Positions 35,408 through 46,807 of a DNA stretch of 64,000 bases are shown here, one piece after another; position 1 is the stretch's first letter; every line of letters starts with the position of its first letter. The translations under genes and the position numbers were made by a program. The notes beneath the pieces are model-generated. The model did no database searches. It had not been told where the DNA came from and worked only from the letters and a program-made list of their open reading frames with translations. Source of the DNA: Streptomyces niger (GTDB lineage: Bacteria; Actinomycetota; Actinomycetes; Streptomycetales; Streptomycetaceae); the NCBI RefSeq assembly GCF_000718305.1, contig NZ_JOFQ01000003.1:1-64000 (forward strand), given 5' to 3'.

Positions 35408-35986
35408 ATGCCCCCATCGACGTCCAGCGCCATCACCTTGAACATCAACGGAGAGAAGTACACGCTGCCCGTCGATCACCGCACCACCCTGCTCGACGCA
35501 CTGCGCGAGCGGCTCGACCTGACAGGCACCAAGAAGGGCTGTGACCAGGGCCAGTGCGGCGCCTGTACGGTCCTGCTCGACGGCCGCCGGGCCGTCTCCT
35601 GCCTGCAGCTCGCGGTGGCCGCCGAGGGGCGGGAGATCACCACCATCGAGGGCGTGGCCGACGGGGACGAGCTGCACCCGGTACAGCAGGCCTTCCTCGA
35701 CCTCGACGGTTACCAGTGCGGCTACTGCACCCCGGGGCAGATCTGCTCCGCGCTCGGCGTGATCCAGGAGCACGCGGCGGGCTGGCCGAGCGCCGTGACC
35801 GACGACGTACGGCCCGAAGCGGGGCCGCCGCCCCTCACGGCCGACGAGATCCGGGAGCGGATGAGCGGCAACCTGTGCCGCTGCGGTGCGTACGTGTCCA
35901 TCGTCCAGGCGGTCGCGCGGGCCGCCGAGGCCGAGGCCGAGACCGCGGCCGACGACGCCCGGACCGGTACGGAGGCGGCGATATGA
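35408..35986 (+). CDS. paoA: Molybdoenzyme 2Fe-2S subunit (PaoA/YagT type)
   Basis: 192 residues with two [2Fe-2S] domains: plant-ferredoxin-type GCDQGQCGACTVLLDG and the helical domain with GYQCGYCTPGQI and SGNLCRCGAY. No Tat twin-arginine signal is visible, unlike periplasmic PaoA of E. coli, so the complex probably stays in the cytoplasm. It passes electrons from the Mo centre to the FAD subunit. First gene of a three-gene operon with ATGA overlaps, plus an XdhC-type maturation gene behind. Confidence 0.9.
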   Translation: MPPSTSSAITLNINGEKYTLPVDHRTTLLDALRERLDLTGTKKGCDQGQCGACTVLLDGRRAVSCLQLAVAAEGREITTIEGVADGDELHPVQQAFLDLDGYQCGYCTPGQICSALGVIQEHAAGWPSAVTDDVRPEAGPPPLTADEIRERMSGNLCRCGAYVSIVQAVARAAEAEAETAADDARTGTEAAI

Positions 35987-37029
35987 AGGAGTTCGGATAC
36001 CAGCGGGCCTTCGACGTCCCCGGCGCGGTCGCGCTGCTCGGCGCCGACCCCGACGCGCGCTACCTCGGCGGCGGCACCAACCTCGTCGACCTGATGAAGA
36101 CCGGTGTGGAGCGCCCGGCCGGACTGATCGACGTACGTGAACTGCCGCTCAACGACATCGAGGTGACCGAGTCGGGCGGGATCCGTATCGGTGCCACGGT
36201 CACCAACAGCGACCTCGCCGCCCACCCCGAGGTGCGGCGCCGGTACCCCGCGCTGGCGCAGGCCGTACTCGCCGGCGCCTCCGGCCAGCTGCGCAACATG
36301 GCGACGGTGGGCGGTAACCTCCTCCAGCGCACCCGCTGCGGCTACTTCGCCGACGTGGCCAAGCCGTGCAACAAGCGCAGCCCGGGCAGTGGCTGCCCCG
36401 CCATCGAAGGTGAGCACCACAACCACGCGATCCTCGGCGCCAGCGCGCACTGCGTGGCCACCCACCCCTCCGACATGGGGGTGGCGCTCAGCGCCTTCGA
36501 CGCGGTCGTCTCCTACGAAACGGCCGACGGGCCGGGGGAGTTGCCGATCGCGGACTTCTACCTCCCGGTGGGGGACACCCCGCATCTGGAGACCGCGCTG
36601 CCGCCCGGCGCGCTGATCACCGGCGTCACGCTCCCGCCCACCCCGGTCGCCGCCGTCTCGCGGTACCGCAAGGTGCGCGAGCGCGCGTCGTACGCCTTCG
36701 CGATCGGTTCCCTCGCTGCCGCGCTCGACGTACGCAACGGTCTTGTGCACGACGTCCGGCTGGCCTTCGGCGCGGTGGCGTCCCGGCCCTGGCGGGCACG
36801 GGAGGCCGAGGCGGCGCTGTGCGGCGGGCCCGCGACCGCAGAGGCGTTCGCCGCCGCGGCGGACGCCGAGCTGGCGGCCGCCGAGCCGCTGCCCGACAAC
36901 GCGTACAAGGTGACGCTGATACGCAACCTCGTCGTATCCGTCCTGACCGAGCTGACCGAGTCGACCGAACCGAGCGCGTCGACCGATCCGACCGACCCGA
37001 CCGACCCGTCCGAGGGGGCCACCCGATGA
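35983..37029 (+). CDS. paoB: Molybdoenzyme FAD subunit (PaoB/YagS type)
   Basis: 348 residues. FAD-binding stretches YLGGGTNLVDLMKTGVERP and GQLRNMATVGGNLLQRTRC are present. The region around residues 119-145 has extra cysteines (TRCGYFAD, KPCNKRSPGSGCPAI), the pattern that binds an additional [4Fe-4S] cluster in PaoB/YagS and 4-hydroxybenzoyl-CoA reductase relatives. The C-terminus ends in a low-complexity Thr/Glu/Ser/Pro/Asp tail encoded by GACCGA-like hexamers (36940-37010). Overlaps both neighbours by ATGA. Confidence 0.9.
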   Translation: MKEFGYQRAFDVPGAVALLGADPDARYLGGGTNLVDLMKTGVERPAGLIDVRELPLNDIEVTESGGIRIGATVTNSDLAAHPEVRRRYPALAQAVLAGASGQLRNMATVGGNLLQRTRCGYFADVAKPCNKRSPGSGCPAIEGEHHNHAILGASAHCVATHPSDMGVALSAFDAVVSYETADGPGELPIADFYLPVGDTPHLETALPPGALITGVTLPPTPVAAVSRYRKVRERASYAFAIGSLAAALDVRNGLVHDVRLAFGAVASRPWRAREAEAALCGGPATAEAFAAAADAELAAAEPLPDNAYKVTLIRNLVVSVLTELTESTEPSASTDPTDPTDPSEGATR

Positions 37030-39179
37030 CCACTGCGACCGGAACACCCGCGGTGACGGGCGCCGTCGGCACCGCGCACACCCGCGTGGAGGGCCTCGCC
37101 AAGGTCACCGGCGCGGCCCGTTACGCGGGCGAGATCCCCTTCGCCGAAATGGCGCACGGCTGGCTGGTCCTGTCCACCATCGCCCGCGGCCGCATCAGCG
37201 CCATCGAGGAGGACGCCGTCCTGGCCATGCCGGGCGTGCTCAAGGTCCTGCACCACGGCAACGCGCCCCGCGTCGACACCGACTACACCGGACTCCTCGG
37301 CCGGCCCGACCCCACCATCGCCGTCTTCCAGAACGACCGCGTGCCGTACCTGGGATGGCCGGTGGCGCTGGTCGTCGCCGAGACCTCCGAGCAGGCCAGG
37401 GAGGCCGCCGAGGCGCTGGTGGTGCGGTACGAGGAGGAACCGCACGACGTGGTGTTCGCCGCCGGCCGGCCCGGTACGTACACGCCGGACGGCTCGGCCG
37501 CGCAGAAGGGCGACGTCGAGGCCGAGCTGGCCGCGTCGGAGTTCGTCGTGGACGCGGAGTACACCACGCCGGAAGAGCACCACACCATGCTGGAGCCGCA
37601 CGCGGCGATGGCCCGGTGGGAGGACGGCCGGCTCGAAGTCGTCGACTCCAACCAGAGCACCATGTGGGTGGCGGGCGAACTCGCCAACCTCTTCTCCCTC
37701 GACCCGTCCTCGGTGCGGGTACGGTCCGAACACGTCGGCGGCGGCTTCGGGTCCAAGGGCGTCCGGGTCCACCAGGTGTGTGCTGTGATGGCCACGACCG
37801 CCATCCACCGCCCGGTGCGCGTCGTCCTGACCCGCCGTCAGATGTTCTCGCTGACCGGCTACCGCAGCCCCACGGCACAGCGGGTCCGGCTCGGCGCGGA
37901 TCCCGACGGACGGCTGCGCGCCTTCGCGCACGAGTCGCAGAACCTCACCTCGACCGTGCACGAGTTCGTCGAGCCGAGCGCCACGGTCGGCCGGGTGATG
38001 TACGACGCGGACGCCCACCACACCGTCAACCGCGTCGTACGGCTCGACGTGCCGACGCCGACGTTCATGCGCGCGCCGGGCGAGGCACCGGGCTCCTTCG
38101 CGATGGAGTGCGCGCTCGACGAGCTCGCCGAGCAGGCCGGCATCGACCCGATCGCACTCCGCGTCCGCAACGAGCCGGACGTCGGCCCGCTCTCCGGGCT
38201 GCCGTTCAGCAGCCGCAACGTGCTCTCCTGCTTCGAGGAGGGCGCCCGCCGGTTCGGCTGGGCGGACCGCGACCCGCGGCCCGGCGTCCGGCGGGACGGG
38301 CGCTGGCTGCTCGGCACGGGCATGGCCGCGGCCGCGTTCCCGTCCAACGCCCTGCCCTCCACGGCGTCCGTGACGGCGGAGGCGGACGGCACCTTCACCG
38401 TGCGCATCAACGCGGCGGACATCGGCACCGGCGCACGCACCGCGATCACCCAGATCGCCGCCGACGCGCTGCGGGTCTCCCCGGGCCGCGTCCGCACCCG
38501 CATCGCGGACAGCGACTTCGGCCCGGCGGGGATCGCCGGCGGCTCCATGGGCACCCGCTCCTGGGGCTGGGCCGTCACCGTCGCCGCCGACGAGCTGCGC
38601 GAGCGGCTGGCGCTGGGCGGCACGGTGCCGCCGGAGGGCATCACGGTACGGTCCGACACCACCGAGGCCGTCGGCGCGCTGGCCAAGAAGGAACGGCACT
38701 CCTTCGGCGCGCAGTTCGCCGAGGTCGCGGTGGACGTCGCCACCGGCGAAGTACGCGTACGCCGGATGCTCGGCATCTTCGCCGCGGGCCGCATCATCAA
38801 CCCGCTGACGGCCCGCAGCCAGCTGGTCGGCGGCATGATCTGGGGCCTGTCCATGGCGCTGCACGAGGAAGCGGTCCGGGACGCGGCCTCGGGCGGCCAC
38901 GTCAGCCCCGACCTCGCCGGTTACCACTTCGCCGCCAACGCCGACGTACCGGTGATCGAGGCGGACTGGGTGGACGACGAGGACCCGGACGACCCGGTCG
39001 GCATCAAGGGCGTCGGCGAGATCGGCATCGTGGGCGCCGCGGCGGCCATCGCCAACGCGGTCTGGCACGCGACCGGCGTACGCCACCGCCACCTCCCGAT
39101 CCGCCCGGACCGGGTGATCGTGGCGGGAACCGGCACGGGATCCGCCACGGACGCGGTCACGTCCGACGTGGCCGGCTGA
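37026..39179 (+). CDS. paoC: Molybdopterin-binding catalytic subunit (PaoC/YagR type)
   Basis: 717 residues of the xanthine-oxidase large-subunit family: N-terminal a/b hammerhead (TRVEGLAKVTGAARYAGE), SEHVGGGFGSKG molybdopterin loop, FMRAPGEAPGSFAMECALDE and catalytic Glu in IKGVGEIGIVGAAAAIANAV. With the two smaller subunits it should oxidise aromatic or aliphatic aldehydes (or a heterocycle) with water as oxygen source. The substrate is unknown. Third gene of the operon; a 98-bp gap and an XdhC gene follow. Confidence 0.9.
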   Translation: MTTATGTPAVTGAVGTAHTRVEGLAKVTGAARYAGEIPFAEMAHGWLVLSTIARGRISAIEEDAVLAMPGVLKVLHHGNAPRVDTDYTGLLGRPDPTIAVFQNDRVPYLGWPVALVVAETSEQAREAAEALVVRYEEEPHDVVFAAGRPGTYTPDGSAAQKGDVEAELAASEFVVDAEYTTPEEHHTMLEPHAAMARWEDGRLEVVDSNQSTMWVAGELANLFSLDPSSVRVRSEHVGGGFGSKGVRVHQVCAVMATTAIHRPVRVVLTRRQMFSLTGYRSPTAQRVRLGADPDGRLRAFAHESQNLTSTVHEFVEPSATVGRVMYDADAHHTVNRVVRLDVPTPTFMRAPGEAPGSFAMECALDELAEQAGIDPIALRVRNEPDVGPLSGLPFSSRNVLSCFEEGARRFGWADRDPRPGVRRDGRWLLGTGMAAAAFPSNALPSTASVTAEADGTFTVRINAADIGTGARTAITQIAADALRVSPGRVRTRIADSDFGPAGIAGGSMGTRSWGWAVTVAADELRERLALGGTVPPEGITVRSDTTEAVGALAKKERHSFGAQFAEVAVDVATGEVRVRRMLGIFAAGRIINPLTARSQLVGGMIWGLSMALHEEAVRDAASGGHVSPDLAGYHFAANADVPVIEADWVDDEDPDDPVGIKGVGEIGIVGAAAAIANAVWHATGVRHRHLPIRPDRVIVAGTGTGSATDAVTSDVAG

Positions 39180-39277
39180 GTGCGAACGGGTGGCGGGCAG
39201 CCGGGACCCACGGGTATCCGGCCCCGCCACCCTCGCCCCACCCTCCGATCGGCCCGCTCGCTAAGGAGACCGACAAC

Positions 39278-40435
39278 ATGCTGGACATCGCCGACGAACT
39301 GCACCGATGGGTCGAGCAGGGCCGCGACTTCGCCGTCGCCACCGTCGTGGCCGTCGGTGGCAGCGCGCCACGCGATCCCGGGGCAGCCCTCGCCGTGGAC
39401 AGCGAGGGCACGGCCATCGGCTCGGTCTCGGGCGGCTGCGTGGAGGGCGCGGTGTACGACCTGTGCACCCAGGCCCTCCAGGACGGCACGACGGTGCGCG
39501 AGCGCTTCGGCTACAGCGACGAGGACGCCTTCGCCGTCGGCCTGACCTGCGGGGGAGTCATCGAGGTACTGGTCACACCGGTGCGCTCGGACGCCCCCGC
39601 CAGGCCGGTCCTCGCGGCGGCGCTCTCGGCCGCGGCGCGCGGCGAGACGGCCGCGGTCGTCCGCGTGGCCGAGGGCCCCGCCCCCCTGCTCGGCCGGGCA
39701 CTCCTCGTCCACGCCGACGGCTCGTACGAGGGCAGCCTCGGCGGCCCGCCGGAGCTGGACGCGGTGGCGGCGGCCGACACCCGCGCCATGCTGGCCACGG
39801 GCCGCACCGGCGCCTTCACCGCCGCAGCGGACGGCACGCACTGCGACACGGACCTGACCCTCTTCGCCGAATCCAGCGTGCCACCGGCCCGGATGATCGT
39901 CTTCGGCGCCATCGACTTCGCCGCGGCGCTCGTCCGTACGGGCAAGTTCCTCGGCTACCACGTCACCGTGTGCGACGCCCGCCCCGTCTTCGCCACCCGC
40001 GCCCGCTTCCCCGAGGCCGACGTCGTCGAGGTCGACTGGCCGCACCGCTACCTCCGCCGCACCGGCACCGACAACCGCACTGTCATCTGCGTCCTCACCC
40101 ACGACGCCAAGTTCGACGTCCCCCTGCTGACCGAGGCCCTGCGCCTGCCCGCCGCCTTCATCGGCGCGATGGGCTCCCGCCGCACCCACGACGACCGCAA
40201 CCGCCGCCTCCGCGAGGCCGGCGTCACCGACCGGCAACTGGCCCGCCTCCGTTCCCCCATAGGCCTCGACCTGGGCGCCCGCACCCCCGAAGAAACAGCC
40301 CTCTCCATAGCAGCCGAAATAATCGCCACACGCTACGGGGGGACGGGGGCACCACTGACGGAGGCGCGGACGCCGATCCACCGCGACCCCACCGCCCTCA
40401 CACAAGGCGGCCTCGGCAGGGATTCGGCAGCTTGA
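39278..40435 (+). CDS. xdhC: XdhC/CoxI-family molybdenum cofactor maturation protein
   Basis: 385 residues with the XdhC N-terminal domain (VATVVAVGGSAPRDPGAALA, SGGCVEGAVYDLC, LTCGGVIEVLV) and the Rossmann C-terminal domain (MIVFGAIDFAAALVR, ICVLTHDAKFDVPLL, IGAMGSRRTHDDR). XdhC proteins bind and sulfurate Moco and insert it into partner enzymes, here surely the complex encoded just upstream. The ATG start follows TAAGGAGAC. The 3' end converges with the carboxylase gene with 11 bp between. Confidence 0.92.
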   Translation: MLDIADELHRWVEQGRDFAVATVVAVGGSAPRDPGAALAVDSEGTAIGSVSGGCVEGAVYDLCTQALQDGTTVRERFGYSDEDAFAVGLTCGGVIEVLVTPVRSDAPARPVLAAALSAAARGETAAVVRVAEGPAPLLGRALLVHADGSYEGSLGGPPELDAVAAADTRAMLATGRTGAFTAAADGTHCDTDLTLFAESSVPPARMIVFGAIDFAAALVRTGKFLGYHVTVCDARPVFATRARFPEADVVEVDWPHRYLRRTGTDNRTVICVLTHDAKFDVPLLTEALRLPAAFIGAMGSRRTHDDRNRRLREAGVTDRQLARLRSPIGLDLGARTPEETALSIAAEIIATRYGGTGAPLTEARTPIHRDPTALTQGGLGRDSAA

Positions 40436-40446
40436 TCCGGTGCCGC

Positions 40447-43400
40447 TCACCACGTATCCACGAACCCCCGTCCCCGAACCGGTAGTTCTTCCGGTCGGTA
40501 GGCCGTCAGTGTTGATGTGATCCAGTCGCGGGAGGTTGCCGGGTCGATGACGGCGTCTATTTCCAGGGCGGCTGCGGCGTTCACCGCCTTGCCGTGGTCG
40601 TAGAGTTCGGCGACGCGGGCTTCGAAGGCGCGTTGGCGTTCGGTGGGGTCGGGGATGGCTTCGAGTTCCTTGCGGTAGCCGAGGCGTACGGCGCCTTCCA
40701 GGCCCATGCCGCCGAGTTCGCCGGTCGGCCAGGCGGCGGTGGCGAGGGGGGCGCGGGTCGAGCCGCCCATCATGGCCATCGCGCCGAGGCCGTAGGCCTT
40801 GCGGAGGATGAGGGAGACGACGGGGACGCGGAGGTTGGCGCCGGTGACGAAGAGGCGGGAGAAGTGCCGTACGGTGGCGTCTCGTTCGGCGTCGGGGCCG
40901 ACCATGAAGCCGGGGGTGTCGCACAGGGCGAGGACCGGTAGGCCGAAGGCGTCGCAGAGTTGGAGGAAGCGGGCGGCCTTGTCGGCGGCGTCGCGGTCGA
41001 TGGCGCCGCCGAGGTGTTGCGGATTGTTGGCGAGGAGCCCGACGGGGCGGCCGGCGATGCGGACGAGTGCGGTGACGATGCCGGTGCCGAAGCCGGAACG
41101 GAGTTCCAGGACCGAGTCGGTGTCGGCCAGGCCGTTGATGACCTGGTGGACGGGGTAGGCGCGGCGGCGGTTCTCGGGGATGGCGTGGCGGAGGAGGCGC
41201 GGGTCGGGCGCCGCCCAGTTCTCGGTGGTGCCGCGGAAGTAGGAGAGGTAGCGCTTGGCGGTGTCGACCGCTTCGGCCTCGTCCGCGACCGGGATGTCGA
41301 CGACGCCGTTGGGCACCTGGACGGAGAGCGGGCCGACTTCTTCGGGGGCGTAGGAGCCGAGTCCGCCGCCTTCGATCATTGCCGGGCCACCCATGCCGAT
41401 CGATGCTTCGGGGGTGGCGATGACCACGTCGCAGCAGCCCAGGAGGGCGGCGTTGCCCGCGAAGCAGCGGCCCGATGCGATGCCGACGAGGGGGACGAGG
41501 CCGCTCAGCCGGCCCATCTGGTGGAAGGTCATGATATCGAGGCCGGCGATGGAGGAGGTGTCGGTGTCGCCGGGGCGGCCGCCGCCGCCCTCCGCGAACA
41601 GCACGACGGGGAGGCGGCGTTGCTCGGCCACGCCCAGCAGCCGGTCGGTCTTGCGGTGGTTGTTGTGGCCCTGCGTGCCGGCCAGCACGGTGTAGTCGTA
41701 CGACATCGCCACGCACGGCGCGCCGTCGACCGTGCCGGTGCCGGTGACCATGCCGTCGGCGGGGGTGGCGGCGATCAGGTCGTCGAGCGAGCGGCGCCTG
41801 CGCTGCGCCGCTATGGCCAGTGCGCCGAACTCCGTGAAGCTGCCTTCGTCGCACAGGTCGGCGATGTTCTCGCGTGCTGTGCGGCGGCCGAGCGCGTGCC
41901 GCTTCGCCACCGCCTCCGGGCGTTGCGCGTCCAGGCCGATCGCGTGCCGGGCCAGGGCCTCGGCGAGGTCGGGGCGGATGGCGTCCGGGTCGGTTTCGGT
42001 GGTTTGCGCATCGCCGGTCTCATCGCCCGTGGCCGGCTCCCAGGCCACCAGCGGGTGGCCCTCAGGGACCGTGTCACCGACCGTGGCCCCTACGGAGCGC
42101 ACGATGCCGGCGGTCGGGGCCGTCACCACGTGCTCCATCTTCATCGCTTCGAGGACGAGGAGCTGATGGCCTGCGGGGACGGTCTCGCCCGGCGTCACGT
42201 CCACGGTGACGACCGTGCCGGCCATGGGGGCGGCGATGGTCCCTTCCTCGTCGGTGGTGCCGGCGAGCGGCGGCTCGTCGGTGTCCTCGGTGAGCAGTTC
42301 GGTGAGGTGGTCGGTCACCCATGTGGTGTGCGTGGCGCCGGCCGTGAAAGCGGGGTGGGCGAGGACGGCGCGCAGCAGCGGTATGCCGGTGCGGACACCC
42401 TCCACGGTGAATTCGGCCAGGGCCTGCCGGGCGCGTTCGCAGACCGCGGTGAAGTCCGGTACCGGGACGCGGGTGATGACCTTCGCCAGTAGAGGGTCAT
42501 AGCGTGCGCCGACGGTCAGGCCGCCGCATGCGCCGGTGTCCACGCGGACGCCGGGGCCGGTCGGTACCTCGAAGCGGGTGAGGGTGCCGGCGGAGCCGCG
42601 TACCGTGCCGTCCCGTGTGGTGACCTCGGCGTTCACGCGGGCCTGTACGGCGAAGCCGCGCGGTGCGGGCGGGCCGCCGGCCAGGCCCAGGTCCGCGAGC
42701 GTGGCGCCGGCCGCCAGCCGCAGTTGTGCGTCGACCAGGTCGATGCCCGTCACCTCCTCGGTGACGGTGTGTTCGACCTGGAGGCGTGGGTTGGCTTCGA
42801 GAAAGTGGTACTCGGTGCCGTGTACGAGGAATTCGAAGGTGCCGACGCCCACGTAGCCCACCTTGCGGGCCATGCGGAGCGCGCACTGCAGGAGTTGGTC
42901 GCGGATCGGTGTGGGCAGGGCGGGGGCGGGGGCGATCTCGATGAGTTTCTGGTGGCGGCGCTGGGCCGAGCAGTCCCGTTCCCAGACGTGGGTGACCGCG
43001 CCGGTGGCATCGCCGATGACCTGGATCTCGATGTGGCGGGCGCCCGTCAGCAGTCGCTCGACGTACAACTCGCCGCGGCCGAAGCCCTGTTCCGCCTCCG
43101 AGCGGCAGCGCTCCCAGGCCTCGGTGAGCTCGGCGGCGTCGTGTGCCACGCGCATGCCCCGGCCGCCGCCCCCGCCGAGCGCCTTGACCATCACCGGGCC
43201 GCCGGCGCCCGGGCCTTCGGCCAGGAACGCGCGGGCTTCGTCGAGGGTGGTGGGGCCGGTGGTGCCCGGCAGTACCGGTACGTCGAGGGACCGGGCGAGG
43301 GCGCGGGCACGCGCCTTGTCGCCGAAGAGGCCGAGCACGTCGGGGGAGGGGCCGACGAAGACCGTGCCCGCCTCGGCGCAGGCCCGCGCGAAGTCGGCGT

Positions 43401-43659
43401 TCTCGCTGAGGAATCCGTAACCGGGGTGGAGGTAGGCGCAGTTGGTGTCTCGCGCGATGGACAGGAGGGCCGCCGCGTCGAGGTAGGCGGCGGGGCCGGA
43501 GTCGGGTAGTGGGTGTGCCTCGTCGGCGAGCCGGACGTGCGGGGCCGCCGCGTCGTCCTCGGCGTACACCGCGACGCTGCGCAGTCCTGCCGCGGCGGCG
43601 GCGCGCGCCACCCGGACGGCGATCTCCCCGCGATTGGCGATGAGCACGGCTGACCCCAT
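40447..43659 (-). CDS. Single-chain biotin-dependent acyl-CoA carboxylase (BC-BCCP-CT)
   Basis: 1070 residues in three parts: biotin carboxylase (about 1-445: VLIANRGEIAVRV, ALGGGGGRGMRVAHD, FLEANPRLQVEHTVTEEVTG), biotinyl domain (about 465-535, biotin lysine in LEAMKMEHVV) and carboxyltransferase (about 560-1070: YDYTVLAGTQGHNNHRKTDR, LCDTPGFMVG, RKAYGLGAMAMMGGS). Most actinobacterial acyl-CoA carboxylases split these over two chains, so the fusion is notable. The substrate may be a CoA ester made by the neighbouring ligase. Divergent from a TetR gene across 76 bp that contain an inverted repeat. Confidence 0.9.
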   Translation of the reverse strand: MGSAVLIANRGEIAVRVARAAAAAGLRSVAVYAEDDAAAPHVRLADEAHPLPDSGPAAYLDAAALLSIARDTNCAYLHPGYGFLSENADFARACAEAGTVFVGPSPDVLGLFGDKARARALARSLDVPVLPGTTGPTTLDEARAFLAEGPGAGGPVMVKALGGGGGRGMRVAHDAAELTEAWERCRSEAEQGFGRGELYVERLLTGARHIEIQVIGDATGAVTHVWERDCSAQRRHQKLIEIAPAPALPTPIRDQLLQCALRMARKVGYVGVGTFEFLVHGTEYHFLEANPRLQVEHTVTEEVTGIDLVDAQLRLAAGATLADLGLAGGPPAPRGFAVQARVNAEVTTRDGTVRGSAGTLTRFEVPTGPGVRVDTGACGGLTVGARYDPLLAKVITRVPVPDFTAVCERARQALAEFTVEGVRTGIPLLRAVLAHPAFTAGATHTTWVTDHLTELLTEDTDEPPLAGTTDEEGTIAAPMAGTVVTVDVTPGETVPAGHQLLVLEAMKMEHVVTAPTAGIVRSVGATVGDTVPEGHPLVAWEPATGDETGDAQTTETDPDAIRPDLAEALARHAIGLDAQRPEAVAKRHALGRRTARENIADLCDEGSFTEFGALAIAAQRRRRSLDDLIAATPADGMVTGTGTVDGAPCVAMSYDYTVLAGTQGHNNHRKTDRLLGVAEQRRLPVVLFAEGGGGRPGDTDTSSIAGLDIMTFHQMGRLSGLVPLVGIASGRCFAGNAALLGCCDVVIATPEASIGMGGPAMIEGGGLGSYAPEEVGPLSVQVPNGVVDIPVADEAEAVDTAKRYLSYFRGTTENWAAPDPRLLRHAIPENRRRAYPVHQVINGLADTDSVLELRSGFGTGIVTALVRIAGRPVGLLANNPQHLGGAIDRDAADKAARFLQLCDAFGLPVLALCDTPGFMVGPDAERDATVRHFSRLFVTGANLRVPVVSLILRKAYGLGAMAMMGGSTRAPLATAAWPTGELGGMGLEGAVRLGYRKELEAIPDPTERQRAFEARVAELYDHGKAVNAAAALEIDAVIDPATSRDWITSTLTAYRPEELPVRGRGFVDTW

Positions 43660-43700
43660 TGGGCGAGCACCTCCACGCTGAGACGGCGGCTGTCATGGTC

Positions 43701-43724
43701 ATTGACATTGGCGTCAACGTCAAT
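43701..43724. promoter_or_regulatory. Inverted-repeat operator between carboxylase and TetR gene
   Basis: ATTGACATT-GGCGTC-AACGTCAAT: 9-bp arms matching at 8 positions, in the 76-bp divergent spacer. Position and shape fit a TetR operator controlling both directions. Confidence 0.6.
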
Positions 43725-43735
43725 AGGGTCGAGGC

Positions 43736-44482
43736 GTGGCAGGCAGAGAGCAGTCCGCACCCGCGTCCCGGCAGGCAGCAGCCCGCGGGCACCGCCCCTG
43801 GGCGACCCGCACGGCACGTGATCGCAGTGACACGCCCGTACGGCACCGGTTGCTGGACGCCGCCGAGGCGGTCTTCGCGCGTCGCGGCTACGGTCCCGCC
43901 ACCATCGCCGACATCGCCGCCGAGGCCGAACTGTCCCGGGCGGGCTTCTACGTCTACTTCGCGTCGAAGGAAGAGATCTTCCGGGTGCTGGCCGTGCGGG
44001 TGCGGGACGCCTTCCTCGCCGCTCAGGAGGTGCCGGACACCGACCCGGAGGACGTCCGGGCCGTCGCGCACGACTCCACCGCCGCCTTCATCGCCGCGTA
44101 CGCCGACCACCTGCCGCTGCTCCGGCTGATCGAGCAGCAGGCGCAGGGGGACGCGGAGCTGTACGAGCTGTGGCGGGAGATCAGCGAGCGGCCCACCCGC
44201 CGTACCGCGCGCTACATCCGCCGGCTGACCGAGGCGGGTGCGCTGGCGCCCGTGACCGACCCGCTGGCGGTCGCTCGTGCGGTGGGCGGGATGAGCGTCC
44301 AGTTCGCGCGGGTGGTCGCCGAGGACCCGGACGCGTACGAGTCCGCGGTGCGGGATGTCACCGCCATGTACCTGCATCTGCTCGGCGTCCGGGTGCCGGC
44401 GCCGCAGCAGGGCACCGCACCGCCGCACGACGAGGAACACCAGGCGATGGACGAGGGACACCAGGCGATACCGGAGGAGTAG
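43736..44482 (+). CDS. TetR-family regulator of the carboxylase/ligase locus
   Basis: 248 residues. After a 35-residue basic leader comes the helix-turn-helix (RHRLLDAAEAVFARRGY; IADIAAEAELSRAGFYVYFA), then a helical ligand domain. The GTG start at 43736 is weakly supported; a later start is possible. It precedes the ligase gene by only 2 bp and is divergent from the carboxylase gene, so it probably controls an acyl-CoA catabolic or assimilation pathway with the acyl-CoA as effector. Confidence 0.87.
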   Translation: MAGREQSAPASRQAAARGHRPWATRTARDRSDTPVRHRLLDAAEAVFARRGYGPATIADIAAEAELSRAGFYVYFASKEEIFRVLAVRVRDAFLAAQEVPDTDPEDVRAVAHDSTAAFIAAYADHLPLLRLIEQQAQGDAELYELWREISERPTRRTARYIRRLTEAGALAPVTDPLAVARAVGGMSVQFARVVAEDPDAYESAVRDVTAMYLHLLGVRVPAPQQGTAPPHDEEHQAMDEGHQAIPEE

Positions 44483-44484
44483 CA

Positions 44485-46137
<1,653 letters not shown>

Positions 46138-46807
46138 ACTCCCGCTGACCGCCCTTGAAGAGGAGCCCGGCGCCCTCGAACGCCGGGTCTCCCGCGGTCT
46201 CCGGCACGTACGGGATCGCGATGCAGCGCATCCCGGCGCGGCGCGCGGCCTCGGCCCCGGGCGCGGCGTCCTCCAGCACGACGCAGCTCTCCGGTGCCAC
46301 GCCCAGCCGCAGGGCCGCCTCCAGGAAGACATCGGGCTCGGGCTTGCCGCGCCCCACCTCCTCGGCCGACACCCGCGTGGAAAGCCAGGCGTCCAGGTCC
46401 GTGCCCTTCAGCACCGCGTCGATCGCGGCCCGCGACGAACCGGACGCCACCGCGAGCGGGTGCCCGGCCGCGTGCAGCTGCTCCACGAACGCCCGCATCT
46501 CCGCGAAGACCTCGGTGTGCGCCCCGGCCAGCTCCAGGTAGATCTCGTTCTTCCCGGCCAGCAGCTCCGTGACGGGCGCCTCGATCCCGTACTCCTTCTT
46601 CAGGATCTCCAGCGTCTCGCGCGTCCCGATGCCGATGAACCGGGTGTGGTGCTCCCAGGTGAAGTCGGTGACCCCGTACCGGGCCAGCAGCCGGCGCCCG
46701 GCCTCGTAGTAGTTGGGTTCGCTGTCGACGAGGGTGCCGTCGAGGTCGAAGACGACGGGGGTGCGGGAGGGGTCGGTGCTCATGCCCCCAGCATGCCAAG
46801 CCCGCGG

